DNA from: Dirofilaria immitis
Taxonomy: Eukaryota; Nematoda; Chromadorea; Rhabditida; Onchocercidae
Direction of reading: 5' to 3'
Length of the DNA: 64,000 nucleotides
NCBI GenBank assembly: GCA_024305405.1
Contig: JAKNDB010000109.1
Coordinates: 3,224,001 to 3,288,000, forward strand
A program made the translations under genes and the position numbers. Position 1 is the stretch's first letter; every line of letters starts with the position of its first letter. Below are positions 36,771 to 50,800 of this stretch, one piece after another. The notes under the pieces were generated by a model that did no database searches, was not told the DNA's origin, and was given only the letters and a program-made list of their open reading frames with translations.

Positions 36771-38692
36771 TTACCAGGATTAAGATACTTTTTGGTTTAG
36801 CGGAAAATAAAATTTGAAAAAGTATTGATAAATTGGATCATGCAAAACTTCTGTCCAATACAAAACTGTTTCATATGTTAAATTTGTTATTTATTTTTCA
36901 ATAAAATTTGAACATTTTGCAAAGATTTATTATAATGTTTTTATCACAGAAATTCAAAATTTTTCCAGGCTATATGTTACTTACTGTTTTGTTTCTAGCT
37001 ATAATTTCCATTTCGATGAGGTTTCAGATACAGCTTATATTTTTCAACATAATTTTAGAATAACCTAATTATTACCTAGATCTAAATAATAATTCATCTT
37101 GTTGTTCCTTAGTATAATAACAATCGGAAATAATTAGCAGTGTAAATTTTGAAGAGTGTTACTTTTCTTTCTTTAAAACGTTATCTCTTCTCCCTCTACT
37201 TGATTTTGTCGGTCTCGGAACTATATATCCATATTGTTAATAAAATTATTACTTCAATCTAAAATAATGTTTCAATAAAAATTCATGTACTGTTTCGTAC
37301 TTTTTATGTGTTTGCCCTTCAAATTTTAACTATTTCATTAAATGTACAGTGGCTAATATTCAGTAATTATTTGCTATTAAGTAATTAATAGAACTCAATC
37401 AAATTTGTAAAAACAAAATGAAAGCAGTTAACGCAGAATTTAAATTGACTATGACAAACTATACGATTTATAAGCATCTACCAGTACAATTCTCTTTTGT
37501 GATGTGAAGAAGAGATCGAACAAATTGTTGCAAATAAACAGCTTGAGTGAGATCTCAGCTTCCTTTAACATTTTGAGAATAAAACTGTATTTAATCTGCT
37601 AATAATAGTATTTCAGGAAAATCAATCTATGGAAAGTAAAATTATTGTTGGATAAGAATGCAATTATAGGAAGGCCTAAAATGCAAACTCATTTGATCAA
37701 CATTATTACAATGAAGAAAAGCAGCAAAAGAAATTTGATATCTTCTTGTCTTTTGCTAGAGGATAGAAAAATATAAGGCAGCCAATGAAACATATGAAAT
37801 GAAATGTAAAAATTGTGAAAATTTTTTGCAGCAATATATAGAATTACTTATTAACATTATGACTTCCTTGACAAAATCTGACTCTTGCTGCTGCTGATAT
37901 ATAGTATCCGCAAGATATTGATTTACCAGTATTACACAGGAATGAAAAGCTTCTTTCGTTTTACTTTTGCCGTCTTCATCAAAGAATCCATCCTGCCCAT
38001 AAATGATAAAGAAACTTCGCAAAATTTTTAGAATGCGATAATGAATCAAATGAAATCCTAAACAATCATTTTAAGTTTATCTTCAAACGAAGCTTAATAA
38101 CATTTGAAAGTTTTGAAATTGTAATAGAACTAGATAATATATTTCTTCACAAAAACGAGTTCATAGGCCAGTGAGCATAGGTCAGAAACTGCTGCGCCTA
38201 AATTTGAGAAGTGATTGCATATTTAGATAAACTACGCCATCTACAACACTATCAACATCTTCATGGAAGTTTTTGTCCAATTTCAGCAATAAAACTGCAA
38301 TATTAAAATGCATTTAACTGGACTCTATCCTGAACCCTTAATTTTTGCGATAATTAGAACAATTAAAGCTTCAAAATAGAATGAGCTTTTTAAAAACGAT
38401 TCTAAGTCCAGATTAATTATAAAAGTTAAGGGATAGCTTACTATAATATCATCATTTTGTTTAAACATAGATACCGGATCAGAAAAAATTTACAACCACA
38501 AATTTTTGAAAATTATCGTCGCAGTTCATAAAACAATTATTTCTAAAATACTGGAAGCAAAGAAAAAACTAACTTAACTAAGTCATAAACAGTTTGCTTT
38601 AAATATTAATTTGAAAGACTAAGTTTGCAGAGCCGCATTAAACAAATTAAACATCCATTTGGCATTAACTAATTTATTTTCTAGATAACAAA

Positions 38693-41600
38693 ATGAGTAC
38701 GAATACTTCTATTCGTAAACCAACTATACAGCCAAAACTTGGCTTTTTCGTTTATTTGCTAGCATTCATGGCTGTAATTGGTGGCTTTTTATTTGGCTAT
38801 GATACCGGTATTGTTTCAAGTACAATGCTTTATGTACCACATAATCTTGGTATGAGGCCAATGAGCACTCTTTGGAAGGAACTAATCGTCAGCATAACAC
38901 CAGGTATTTCATTTTTTGTTACTACATTTTACATTATTTTATCGATAATTGAACTGTCAAAATAAAATTGATTTGATTAAATTTAAATTCATCAATGGAA
39001 TATGCTGAGAACTTGGAAAGATTAATTGCGTGGCGAAATCTAAACTTTATTAGAGGAAGTTAGCCTAGACCTTAGGGTTCATGCTTGCACACATTATTGA
39101 AATAGATCTCACCCTGGCACCAAATATCTTGCAGTCTCGATGGTGTAGATTTACAGAATATTGTTATTCCGGAGAATTGTTCAGGCACTGCTGCAATCGG
39201 TTCACTATTTGCTGGGCCAGCATCTGATAATTTTGGAAGAAAAAAGTCATCTTGTCTTCCAGTGTTGTGTTTGTAATTGGAGCAGCTGTTTGTGCGTTGG
39301 CTCCAGAAAAAGTAACGTTGCTTATTGGGAGATTTCTACTCGGTCTTGCTATTGGTAAATTATTTCTGACTTTTTTGATTATACAATTATTATGTATTTA
39401 CATAACTAAATTACTGATGACGAATCAGATTATTTTTAGGATTTGCATCAATGACAGTGCCAATTTATGTCGGTGAAGCATCTCCTTTACACATTCGTGG
39501 CATTCTACTTACCGGTTTTCAGCTAATGATCACGTTTGGCTTGATGGCTTCCAATCTAATAGCCGGTTTGCCGTAATTTTCATTGAAATTACAACATTTA
39601 AAAATATTTGCTATTAAAATGGCATGCTTCAGTCTATTATTAAAAATTGCGACACATATTTATTTGAAATTCTATTTGAAATCTTTCAAACTCAGTAAAG
39701 AAATTTGTTTGAAATGTATAATTAAGGTGGATTCTCGTATATTGACCCGGTGAATATTGGCTGGCGTTTAATATTCGCATTCGCTGGCTTACCAGGTGTA
39801 ATACAATTCATTGGCTTTCTGTTTCTGCCAGAGAGTCCCCGATGGTTATATAAAATGGAACAGAAGGAAGAAGCTTGCAAAGTCAGTTTATTTCAATTTT
39901 TAAGAAAGTGAAGATTAAGAGCTTTAATTGAATAATTTTGATAGCATTAGATTAAAGTTCTTCAACGACAAAACAACTCACTCATTTCTCTCGACCTTTA
40001 AGTCTTAGGTACTCTTATTAATACTTTTAACTAATGAGTTTCGATATAGATTTTGGGTAAAATATACAATGGATGCGAGGATTGGATAGCCTATGAAATT
40101 TCTGAAAACGCGGAATCTTTGGAAAGTGAAAAGAAAGCTAGAGAAGCCGTTGGTGGTAAGCTATTTGTTTCATAAATTTAATTTACTAAAATTTCTATTA
40201 ACAACATTTTTCATTTGTTCGCTTTGGTGAACCACAATTTCTTTTTACTTAAATGTTATTATTTCACATAACTTGTTCATATTCTTACCATTATCTAGTT
40301 ACAGCTAGTCAGTTCGAATAATATTAGCCCTAATTCTAATAAATATTAATTCTAGTAAATATGATGAGAAAATCAAAATTGTGCTTATAGAAAAATCAGA
40401 TCCGTAGAAGCTGAAATTGCGTGTACGCTAGTATACTGACATAACTGATTGTGTTTGTTAACATATGAAACTGAATATAAGGACTGCAGGGTCGATGTTG
40501 CTTTCACGAATCTTGACAACACCTCACGTTCGGAAAGCACTTATTATTGGATGTTCCTTGCAAGCTTTTCAACAGCTTTCTGGAATTAATACCATTATGT
40601 TAGTTTTATATATTAAAAGTCAGATTTTTTACTGTTCAAAGCCAAATAGTTTGAAATCGCTACATTTCCAATTATATTGAATGATGGAATACTGAAATGA
40701 TTGCTTCGCTAATTTTGGACAAAAATTAAAGATTATAATAGCTTTGTGAATATGAGTTAGCATAATTCAAGGTATTATACCGGTACGATAATTCAATCAG
40801 CTGGTGTTCAAGATCCACATATGGCTATCTGGATTTCAGCTGGCATTTCAAGTAAGCAATCGTACGAAATCGAAAAATTTGAATAGTTCGGATTCTACAT
40901 CATCACAGAAATATTAAGCATTTAAGTGCATAATATTTTGATAAATTGGCTGCTATGTCTTTAGGATTTTCTGGCTTTAGTCTCCTTGGATTCTCAATAT
41001 CTTTTGTTGTGAGGTCTTTGAAAGAAAGCAGGATCATAAATATAAAATAATAGTATCGCAGTGGATATCCTCTCATACTTGGAATAATTTCTATTCAGTT
41101 CGTTATGACATTTTAAAATTAAGTTCTAATATTTATATTTTCTTACTGATTAAAGAAATGACGTTTGGTATATTTTAAGGTTTAAAATTAGCTGATTTAG
41201 GTGTCAATTTCTTGGCTACGTTTGTACCAATGTACCTAATAGAACGTATTGGACGTCGGCTATTATTGTTCATATCAATGGCTGGCGTTATAGTGGCATT
41301 ATTTGCTATGGGATCTGCTTTTCTATTAATAAATCTTGATTCACCTGCTTCGCTAGATTCCAGCACCATCGTTGTCGACACTTCCGTGGATCACTATATG
41401 CAGTGTCAAGCCTTAAGGTTATTTCCAAACTTAATTTTGATGTCAAAACTGTTCACGATTAGATTTTGATTTCCTATTCTGCTATAGAGGCATTATGAAG
41501 AAAACAAAAATGCGTACTTTTTAAATTATGATGTCCATCTGCTTATGTTAAGTATCAAAACTTCACGGACATTCAATGAAATGCTTTCTGCAAAAGACGT

Positions 41601-43123
41601 TCTTGATGAGATTGTTTAACTGTTTATAATGACAGTTAATATTGTCAAAGCAATAGTAATTTGCAGCAACTGTGACCATTGCGTTACTGATGAACAATGC
41701 GGCTTCTGCCAACCGAACCTCGACTCGTCTGAAGGGTTTCTTTTCTTTGTAATTTCTTTTTCTGACTCATTAAAACTTAAATATAAGTCTAAAACATTTT
41801 TTAAAAAAATTATGTCCAAAAATGTATCGGGGATTCAACAATTTTGATTTTAAAATATTACTGCAATAGATTTCGTTCCTGAAATTTGATAGAAGTAATA
41901 AATTCGAATTCATTTAATACCATAAAATTAATATAAATATTTCTAGCTACTGTTTACCATATTCAAGCAGAACGCCGGAGCATTCACTGACTGGCCCATG
42001 CGAAAATAGCAACCTAACAACCACTAGATGGGAACATTCATTTTGTCCATCAAAATATGCAATTATACCAATTATTGTTATGGTAGTCTATCTGGCATTC
42101 TTTTCTATTGGTACTGTTTTCTTTAATTCCAAAATTCATCGAAAGTGTGAAATGCTACTTTTTAAGCCTTATGTTCATACAAAGAAAAAGGCAAGTGTTC
42201 CGAAAGCCTCAGTATGTCACAAATCTTTTGAACATTTTAGAGAGGTCATAAATATCTTCACTGATACACTATAGGCAACTGACAGGATCAACTGAAAATG
42301 AATCCCGTGTGTTCCATTTTAAAGGTCTAAACTTATCAGAAATGAAATAATTTACCAATATCGATGGAATTTAAATTTAATGTTTGTGATTTCACAAATC
42401 ACCACGTTTTCAGTATTTATTCTAAACTTATTTACTCTAAGACATCCGATGTATTGGGTGAATATACATAACCCCATTTTTTCTGCGCTTTAAGAAACAG
42501 TTCTTCAATAATGAATTTTTACATGAGTTCTATTGCCATTATTCATTTCAGGTTATGCACCAATGCCCTGGGTGTTGAATGCGGAATTTTATCCACTTTG
42601 GGCACGAGGTACGTGTTGTGCATTGTCAACATGCTTCAATTGGACATTTAACTTGATTATTTCTTTGACGTTTCTATCCCTCACGCAAGCTGCCACTAAA
42701 TATGGTTAGTTATCCCTCGTTTTATTTTGATTCGAAAATTCTTTAAGTAAATATGAAGTTTTGATTTTTCAAACTTCAACTGATAGATTTGGAATAATCA
42801 AAATTTACGCAAGCGACAAAAAAGTGCTGCATTACAAATTGCAAAGAGAAGACCACAGATTTGATTTAAAATTATATTTTTATCAAGTTCGGTTGAGATG
42901 AAATATGTGAAAAGCCATTTTAATAATTGGCATTTCAGGTGCTTTTTTCATTTACGGTGGTGTAACATGCTTCGCACTCGTCTTTTTCTACTTTACTATA
43001 CCAGAGACGAAGGGTTACAACATTGAAGAAATCGAATTACTGTTCATGTCTCGAGCTAAACAAAGGCAACAAATTGTACCAATGGCTGATCAGCGACTTA
43101 ATGAAAAAAGCATCGCGATATAA
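38693..43123 (+). CDS. Proton/myo-inositol cotransporter (SLC2A13/HMIT type, MFS)
   Basis: A 12-helix major-facilitator sugar transporter of the plasma membrane, closest to H+/myo-inositol symporters. Exons are 38693-38903 (ATG), 39185-39354, 39440-39565, 39727-39881, 40050-40155, 40490-40598, 40772-40851, 41201-about 41417, about 41490-41616, about 41667-41735, 41947-42110, 42552-42704 and 42939-43123 (TAA). Family motifs are [13 protein letters not shown] (helix 1), PESPRW (end of helix 6), QQLSGIN (helix 7), ERIGRR and PETKG (after helix 12). The HMIT-specific large extracellular loop between helices 9 and 10 is present, with a cysteine cluster ([16 protein letters not shown]). Exon 39185-39354 lacks one A in the run 39240-39245, which breaks the GRKK-VIL reading. 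The splicing of 41400-41670 is uncertain. TTTTCTAG just before the start could be a spliced-leader acceptor. Confidence 0.9.
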
Positions 43124-46100
43124 CAGTCACCTCTAGTCAATCAGATGTATTTTGATTCCGCTGTGAAATATAACTTAAATTTCGTTTAGTTCTCAGCTTT
43201 AGTTTATATTCAATTTTCACCACTATCCCAGCCCTGTAACTATCAGAAAATGAAATTCTTGATGAAAGGACATAACAGTTAGTGGGATAAGATTTGTCGC
43301 TGGAAATTCAGCGTTTTTAAGTTTTCATCCTCACAACAATGGTAACACTTCATCAGGTTATTTTTATATCCATATTAGGATTTATTTTAACAGTTTAATA
43401 TATTTATTTTATGCCTTCATCAGAATACATTGGAACGAGTCCGCGTATTCCGCAGAATTACTTCACGGTCAATTTTGTTCCGCCGCTATTCATAAAAGTA
43501 GAAAAGCCTTCATGAAGTACTGCAAAATTAGCAAATTCATTTTTTACTGCAAACACTTCAAGCAAAAAATGCAAGTCTAAATTCTAACATCTTTTTTTCA
43601 TATAAAGCAATAGTGTATTTTACACAAAGCAACAAAATGAAGGTAGATATCACTATTAAGAAAATGAAGTTCAACCTATATATCATTTGTTCTCGTGTTA
43701 ACTTGCTTTATGTTTGGTAAAGAGTGCCCCGCCACCGGACCAATGCAAATAAATCTCGATGTGTTTCATACGCTTCTTTAAAAATTTGATGACATTACAT
43801 TGATCCTCAGATACTCTTGTATGAGATAAATGCAAATGCAAAAATTTTTGTTTATCGATTTTTCAAATACCTTTATGGAAATACTGAAAAAATGTTTTTA
43901 CATTACATCTATATCTCACAGCTAAAAGTTGTCTACCGAGAGAAATCTGACTGGAGATTTCCGCATTCTCCTTGCAACTTCGAATTCATTTTTCCATGTA
44001 CAGAGTCTCGAATAGCATAATGAAAGGATAGTAATCAAATTCTTCATTGAGAATCCAGAAATTAATTTTCATTGTACCTAACCATATAGGGAGAATGGTG
44101 AAATATAATTATAAAATGAAATGATAAAATAAACTTCCTCTGCTTGGCTAGTTTAGGAATAAGTAGAGATGAATGCCATTTGTTAAATCTATGCTTCTTT
44201 ACAAAATTTCTTTTTGCAAAGAAAATGAGTCACATATATTGCATACATAATAGACAGCACTGTTTACACTGCTAATCGAAATGGAAAAAGAGAAAGGAAA
44301 TCTGAAGAAGAAATACATTAGTCTCGAGCAATTCGCACCAAAACATTTACAGAACATTGAGTTTTTACATTTGTATATACACACGATGTATACGTAGCAG
44401 TGTTTCCACTATTATGAAGTAATCATAATATCCTCATTAATGACTACTTCTACTTGAAATCATCATATCCACAGGGAATCATTAGAAAAGTTTTTCATCC
44501 AACTCAAGTAACAGATGCATAACAAAGCACAGTCATAGAAAAATGATATTTGAATTTATAAAATTTTCATTATCAAATTTAACAGTAAAACTGTTACCCG
44601 TGCCGTTCAACTATGGCGTTTGCTCCTATCAAATAGTTTTCCAAATTGCTGCTACAATCGACTTGTGTTGGACTGTTGCACTAAACTGTTGAACTGAATT
44701 CCCTCTCCACTCCTGTTCCTCGCAACTCCAAAATGCTCTTTTAATCAATCCTTCAGGGCTCCTCTCCTTTAGCTGACCTCCAATATATCGCCCCACGATT
44801 GATTGGCAATCTTCGGCTTGTTGATTTCTTTGCAACTATTTCATTTGTTTACAGTAATTGTTGTGGCGTTACTTGACCTTCTGACATCCCTGTTTGCATA
44901 CAGCTACATCCTTCGGCTTTCGCCGACATCTGCCACTGACATATGGAAGACACTGATTAAGTGCCCTCAAATAGTGTTCACTTAGAGGATGTACTTAAAA
45001 GTTTTTCATAAACCACAAAAAGTCGAGATGTATGATCAGTGCTGAGAAAAACAAAATGTTATTATGGAATATGGATATGACGAATTAATCACACATCTGT
45101 CGTGAAATTTTTTAATTTGATTGGTTTTGCAAATGATAATAATTATAAGAATTTATTCTTCGCAGAAGATTAGCAGTAGCACAATATAGTAATCCAGTGA
45201 TGAGAGTTCTTCTCTCAAAAGTTCTTGAGTAATTAAACCTAATACGAGAAGTTATTCTAATTCGACAACAAACTCAACGATTAACATTTCATTAATAATG
45301 GTAACAATATGAAAAAGAAACCCAATATTACCCTTGATATTATCCCTCCAACTGATCTCGCCGAACATTTCTTTCGACAATAATTTGGCTGCTCAGAGTT
45401 TCGCAGTTTAGAGGTCAGTTGTGAGATCGCAACAATTACTGCTAAATCAATTTGCACCATCTTGATCTACAAATTAATACATCCCTAATACATTCAGTTA
45501 TAAATCTTTATAATCTTTTTTTTTTTTATCACGAAATTTCTTGCGTTCATTCGTGACAATATCTTCGTACTATGACAAATTAATCAGATATCTTCATACT
45601 TCATAGAAATATTTTAGTATAACCAAACTGATTCCCTTTGTGCTATGTTAAGATGTAAATTATGTTACAGCTGACAAGTAGAAAACAGAATCCCATTACA
45701 CTAAAGTGACATACTGTTTTTATAACGACGTGTCAACGAATGAACGCAAGAAGTTTCGTATAAAAACTGAGAGGACGAATGGGAGAAAGATAGCATACTT
45801 ATAACTGTATGGGGTTGTGCTATGTGCTATGGGGCAAACAAACTTCCACCATATAAAGACTTACTATCAAATAGAAAGACCAGTGTGTAAACACATCGAT
45901 TAAACGATAAGTCGTCCATCGCTCAAAAAATCTTAAACAAGCAGCAGAATCTAGTATCGTGCTAGTGATATTTTCAGATAATTGTCAACTATATTTTGAT
46001 ATTTTTGGATAATTGTCTATCCTATGTGTGTAAGGAATAAATCCTCTGCTATTAATAAATATTTACCATACCTATTCGTCTATGTCGAACAAACATCGAG

Positions 46101-47174
46101 AAACTTTCATGACGGTGCGACCAAATATAGTAATTAGTGTCGATGTAGCATCTCAATATTGAACTACCCGCTGAAATATTGTTCTAGCAAAACGTAAATT
46201 AAAAAATTTTGTTGGTATTATAAAAGAGAATGCAGGAAATAGTGTACGGCTAGATAATCCTCTAAAGCCTGAATCTAAGCCTGAATTTCATTTCTCTCGG
46301 AAAGTCTGAATTTCATATTGAGAAGCTGAGTCGTAAAAAACGTAAATAGTAAGAATTGGATATCAGTTTCAAAATTTTTCGATTGAAATTTTGTCCAGTG
46401 CAAATATTCAATGAAATCTATTCTTTCCGGAAATGAAAAACGAAAAGTATTGAACACCAGCACACACTACCGGAACTAGAAAAACATTTAAATTAAGACT
46501 TAAGGACAATGCAATCACGTCATATCACCAAAACTTTAATGATTTTAAAAATATTCTGCTACAGATACACACTGGTCTATTACGATCGATGTTCGCATAA
46601 CCGCCGCATTCCTTTTCCCTGGGCTTGTGATGGTTCTCTATTTCTTAATAAACGTTTTTTATTTCTTCGCTCGCATACATTTACGTTTTCTCCAGTGATG
46701 CGGCCCAGCCACGCAATCAAGTTGCAACATATTTTTGATTCCCAAATTGTACAAATCAACTAGCTTCAACTACATTTTGAACTGGCGTTAAGTATCTTCG
46801 GGATAGTAATGGTTCATCAGAAATGCATTAACATACTTTATTTTGTACCTATTTAGACCACATAGACTTCTCGATCAAGAAAGCAGCTTCACTTTGTCTC
46901 CTTTATTCTTAACGCCGTGTTTTTCCCTGCCTCTTTTACCTCAATCCCACCCTCTAAAATCAGTAGAATTCAAGCGAAAGTTTCGGTTTGCATCGCATTT
47001 CTTACCGTAACAAGTAATACATCATAATTTTATCACTAAAATCTTATTACTAGTATCCGAAATTGCTATAATCTATATTATCAACAATAAATACAATAAA
47101 TCGACATTACTTGCCTCGCAGTGAAGCACATAATCTTTCGATGTTCCGCAAATCGCCTGACTTTTGTTTTTTTT
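43124..47174. other. Intergenic between transporter and kinase homologue
   Basis: No supported gene. A GC-richer patch at 44580-44990 gives open frames on both strands (44629-44835 minus, 44803-44985 plus) without recognisable content. A MITE-like element is listed separately. Confidence 0.45.
45527..45765. mobile_element. MITE-like element with ~30 bp terminal inverted repeats
   Basis: The left end (45527-45557) and right end (45731-45765) are reverse complements over about 30 bases with one mismatch and small end differences; the core is TTCTTGCGTTCATTCGT. The element is about 240 bases, AT-rich and has no coding frame, which fits a miniature inverted-repeat transposable element. Direct target duplications were not clear, as the left end abuts a T run. 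Confidence 0.6.
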
Positions 47175-47325
47175 TATAAATTCTGAGAATTTCAAAAATA
47201 TTTGTTTTTTTAAATGCTCCTCCATTTGAATTAATTCTTTTATACCATCGTACATTTGTGACTGTTTCATACTGCGCTAATCCAAGGCTTCTCTAAATTT
47301 TATAAATTCTGAGAATTTCAAAAAT
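47175..47325 (-). pseudogene. Decayed copy of the last arginine-kinase-like exon
   Basis: About 100 bases (47211-47311) match the functional last exon and its acceptor at 47882-47984 almost base for base. The copy still reads SLGLAQYETVT and, in another frame, QMYDGIKELIQMEEHL, but a 2-base deletion separates the two and the stop codon after the HL is lost. It lies between two perfect 25-base direct repeats (47175-47199 and 47301-47325, TATAAATTCTGAGAATTTCA...). It is a non-functional local duplicate downstream of the gene. Confidence 0.8.
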
Positions 47326-47877
47326 CCTTACGCAGCTCTACATCATTGAAAATATCATTCATTTTCTGTTATAAATTGTGAATGTCATAGATATATCCGG
47401 AAAAGATAAATCACTTTTGTTTGATTTCTTTATATTCCAAAACTGAATAATGATAGATAACATTCGAAAAGTAGCGGCAGTGATTTCTTAGGCACGGATA
47501 AGCATACTAGTGTCTAGCAACATGCGAAAAACCGTATAATTATTTATTTCAAATAAAAAGCATTACGGCATGTTATAACCATTACAATACATTTAGAGAA
47601 AAGATTAAATATCATTACTTATAAATGAATCAAAACTCATACGAACAATTTTAATGATTATGGACAATTCTACTTATCTCGACAAGATCGAAAAATCTTG
47701 AGATCATGACTGTCAGATTTTCAGAACTGTTTGGCTTAATCTTATTCAAAATGTGCTTAGTAATATGATCAACTAAGAATACTAAACTAATTTGAACAAA
47801 ACTGTAATGAAATGGAAGGCCTAAATTATAGTGCAAAGATTGAATTCCAAACAGTGGAAGAATCAAACAGTGTCCTT

Positions 47878-50800
47878 TTATAAATGCTCCTCTATTTGAA
47901 TTAATTCTTTTATACCATCGTACATTTGTTTGACTGCTTCATACTGCGTTAATCCAAGGCTTCTCTAAATTTTATAAATTCTGACTTGAATGAAAATTAT
48001 TTCAGAAAAGTTAGCATATAAATATGTTAACATATAACAGGTTCTATTTTTTGTATAGCTGCTCTTGAAATAAATGGTTCATCTACTGTTGGTGAAAAAG
48101 GAAATGGGGAAAATACTCATCTCGTTCGAAGTAAGTCTAAGAGTAACAAAATATGAATAAAAAGAAATGATAAATATACGTTTATAAAGGTAGCGCAATG
48201 GGAAAAAGACCTTGTTTGATATGAAGTAATATTCATTCCGCACTCCAGATGAATTGATGTTTGCAGAACTAACATGTAAATTCAGCTTTTCACATATTTC
48301 CTACAACAGAATTGAAAATAAATATTCCATATTTTTACTTCTCATGCATGAAAGAAAACTAAGGAACTTAACTTGAAAACGTATTTTCATGGGAATATCT
48401 ATTTCCATAGGCTTCAATTAATAACAACAAAGTTGAAATTTCCGGTTTTCTCACCTTGAAACAATTCTTTCGAAAAAATGAGAAAATGAAATTATGTTGT
48501 AGTCTCTTCCATTTTACTTTCAATGAGGCGCAAACATGAGTTATTAAGAAATTCGGCAACTTGAGAGAAAATCATTATAATTATAACTGCACAACAAAAA
48601 ATAAAAATGAAGTGGTAGTTAAAATGGAGATTCACTTCATGTACAAAAAGATAAGTTTCTTTACCATAAAATCTGATTTTTTGCTCAATTTCGGCAAACG
48701 TATTTGCACTGAAGCGCTAACTGCAGAACCAAGATTGATAGGATTTGATGTTAACCAGCCAAGTCGATTATCTCGAGCGAACGTTAGGTTTTTTCCAGTG
48801 CCTTGAAATACTTATGCATATAGGAACCTGAATTGGATTGGAAATGCTATAAAAATTAAAAAAAATAACAGATAATTAATCTCTCTTAATTTTTTCCATG
48901 AGAGAGGCTTTGTGACATTTTGGAAGTGTGAATAAAATAAACATGTTGGCAAATTGACAGTAATATGCTTAGGACTACGCTATCTTAGTAATATGCATTT
49001 TCAATAACATTAGTTCATCATTCCGATTCGAACTAAATTCTGGAATTAAAAAAATGAATGATGGTGACGTAAATTTTGTTGTTCTAATTTCAACTTCTTC
49101 ATCTCTTTTTCTTCCCAAGAAATAAAAACCACCTTCAAACCTCGTATTAAACGAGCAAGAACTTTGCCAACATTACTTCCTTCGTCAGTCGAAATTATGC
49201 TAACATGCTCTTCTTCATTAATCCATACCAAAAAGATTTGTCTTTGTTGTAGAAGACTCCACGCCCCTAAACAACCGATCGAAAAACATAGCATTTAAAA
49301 CAACAAGAAGCCTAACCAGAAGTTAGGGTAAATAAGTGATAGCTCTATCAAACTATTTCAAACATACTCGAATTCAATTTGCAATTATGATATCGCAGGT
49401 CATGTTAACTTAATGATTTGACTTATTAACGACACAGAAAGACAAGATCCTGTTCCCTAACAATACATTTCAAAAAGAACAGAAATAATTAGTGTTTAAA
49501 AAGTGGTGGGGAAAAATTAGCAACCTTTGGCCAGGCATTATAAGCATTTGCATGTTTCAATAAACAGTTGTTGTTACTGAACAGGAGTTGTTTGTTGTCA
49601 AGTTCATCTTGCGTTTTCTTCGGCATTTCATCTAGCGAATAATAGATTCCACGCAACTCAGATTCCTCGATTTGTAGTAGCGCATTCTTTACCTTCAACC
49701 TATGAACAGTGAAGCAACCAACTTTCAGAAACTTCATGAACAAGAAGGCCGATAACACGAAAAATATAATCCAAACAAATGAAACCAACTTTTTGTTCCA
49801 GAATCATGTAATCATCTGCACACAAAAGTGGATTAAATGGATAACCGGCAATAGAACGAGCACATCGAATCCTGAAGAAAATTTCACTACTCTTTTTAAA
49901 ATACTACAATAGCAGCACAGACTAAACTTCATACTAAGCAGATTTTAGGCTAGTAAAAGGATTGTAGATTTCTTGAGGAATCTTTCCAGACTGGTGAATT
50001 AATTCGGTCAAACAATGATGTGGAACAAATAAGCATAAAAGTAAATGAATTCTATTAGTTTCTTAAATCATTTCTCAGATAAAGTGTACCGCTATATAAA
50101 TAAACAAGAACAGATAAAGGGAAAACTAACCTGACTGATTTAATATATTTTCCAGTAGGATCAAGAGATGGGAGCTCGCTGATTTTTTCTTCTCCAAAAT
50201 CAACTGCTGGTTGCTTAGCTCCTGGCTTGAATCCGTGATAATCCTCTAAAATTTTATCGAAAAGAATAGCGAATTTGTGATAAGATTCAGGATCCGCTGC
50301 ATATACACCAGTCGCCAAATCATGGCTAAGTAGACCTAAAGAATAACATACAAAGAAAATATACATATAAAGAACTATCATTAATCGAAAAAACAAAATA
50401 GATGGTCTTATTGTAACTGAAAACTAAGAAAAACGTACCAGAACGAATTATGTCATAAAGAGAAGCACCCAATTTCGTCTTTTTATTTTCCAATTTTGTA
50501 AAATTTTAGGTGTCAAATTTTTCTTGAGCAACGACTTGCAATTCTTATCCTGAAAATCTTAACTTCAGAGGTATTGCAAATTCTACAAATCAGTGACCTT
50601 ATTTAACTTACTGTTCTGTGTTTCTTAGAAACAACTTTGTATTAGAGCTCTAACTATCGCAGAGAAAATAAAAATAAAAAAAAACCGAGTCTCTTAAAAT
50701 ATTACAATGTACGAAACCAAAACAAAGCTGGAAATTAAAACGTAGCATTTCATCAAAAGATAGCTGGTATCCGTGATTAAACCAGTATATGCTTTTTCTG

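Larger units (their letters stand above)
32043..38692. other. Intergenic, mostly without genes
   Basis: AT-rich sequence with poly-T/poly-A runs. AATAAA-like signals near 32402 and 32560 may end the upstream gene. Hydrophobic open frames such as 35254-35492 and 37756-38049 are what AT-rich DNA gives by chance. Two weak coding-like candidates are listed separately. Confidence 0.45.

Noticed and set aside
48561..48806. Plus-strand open frame over the kinase-like exon
   Set aside because: Antisense shadow of exon 48801-48665, whose minus-strand reading matches the arginine-kinase family.
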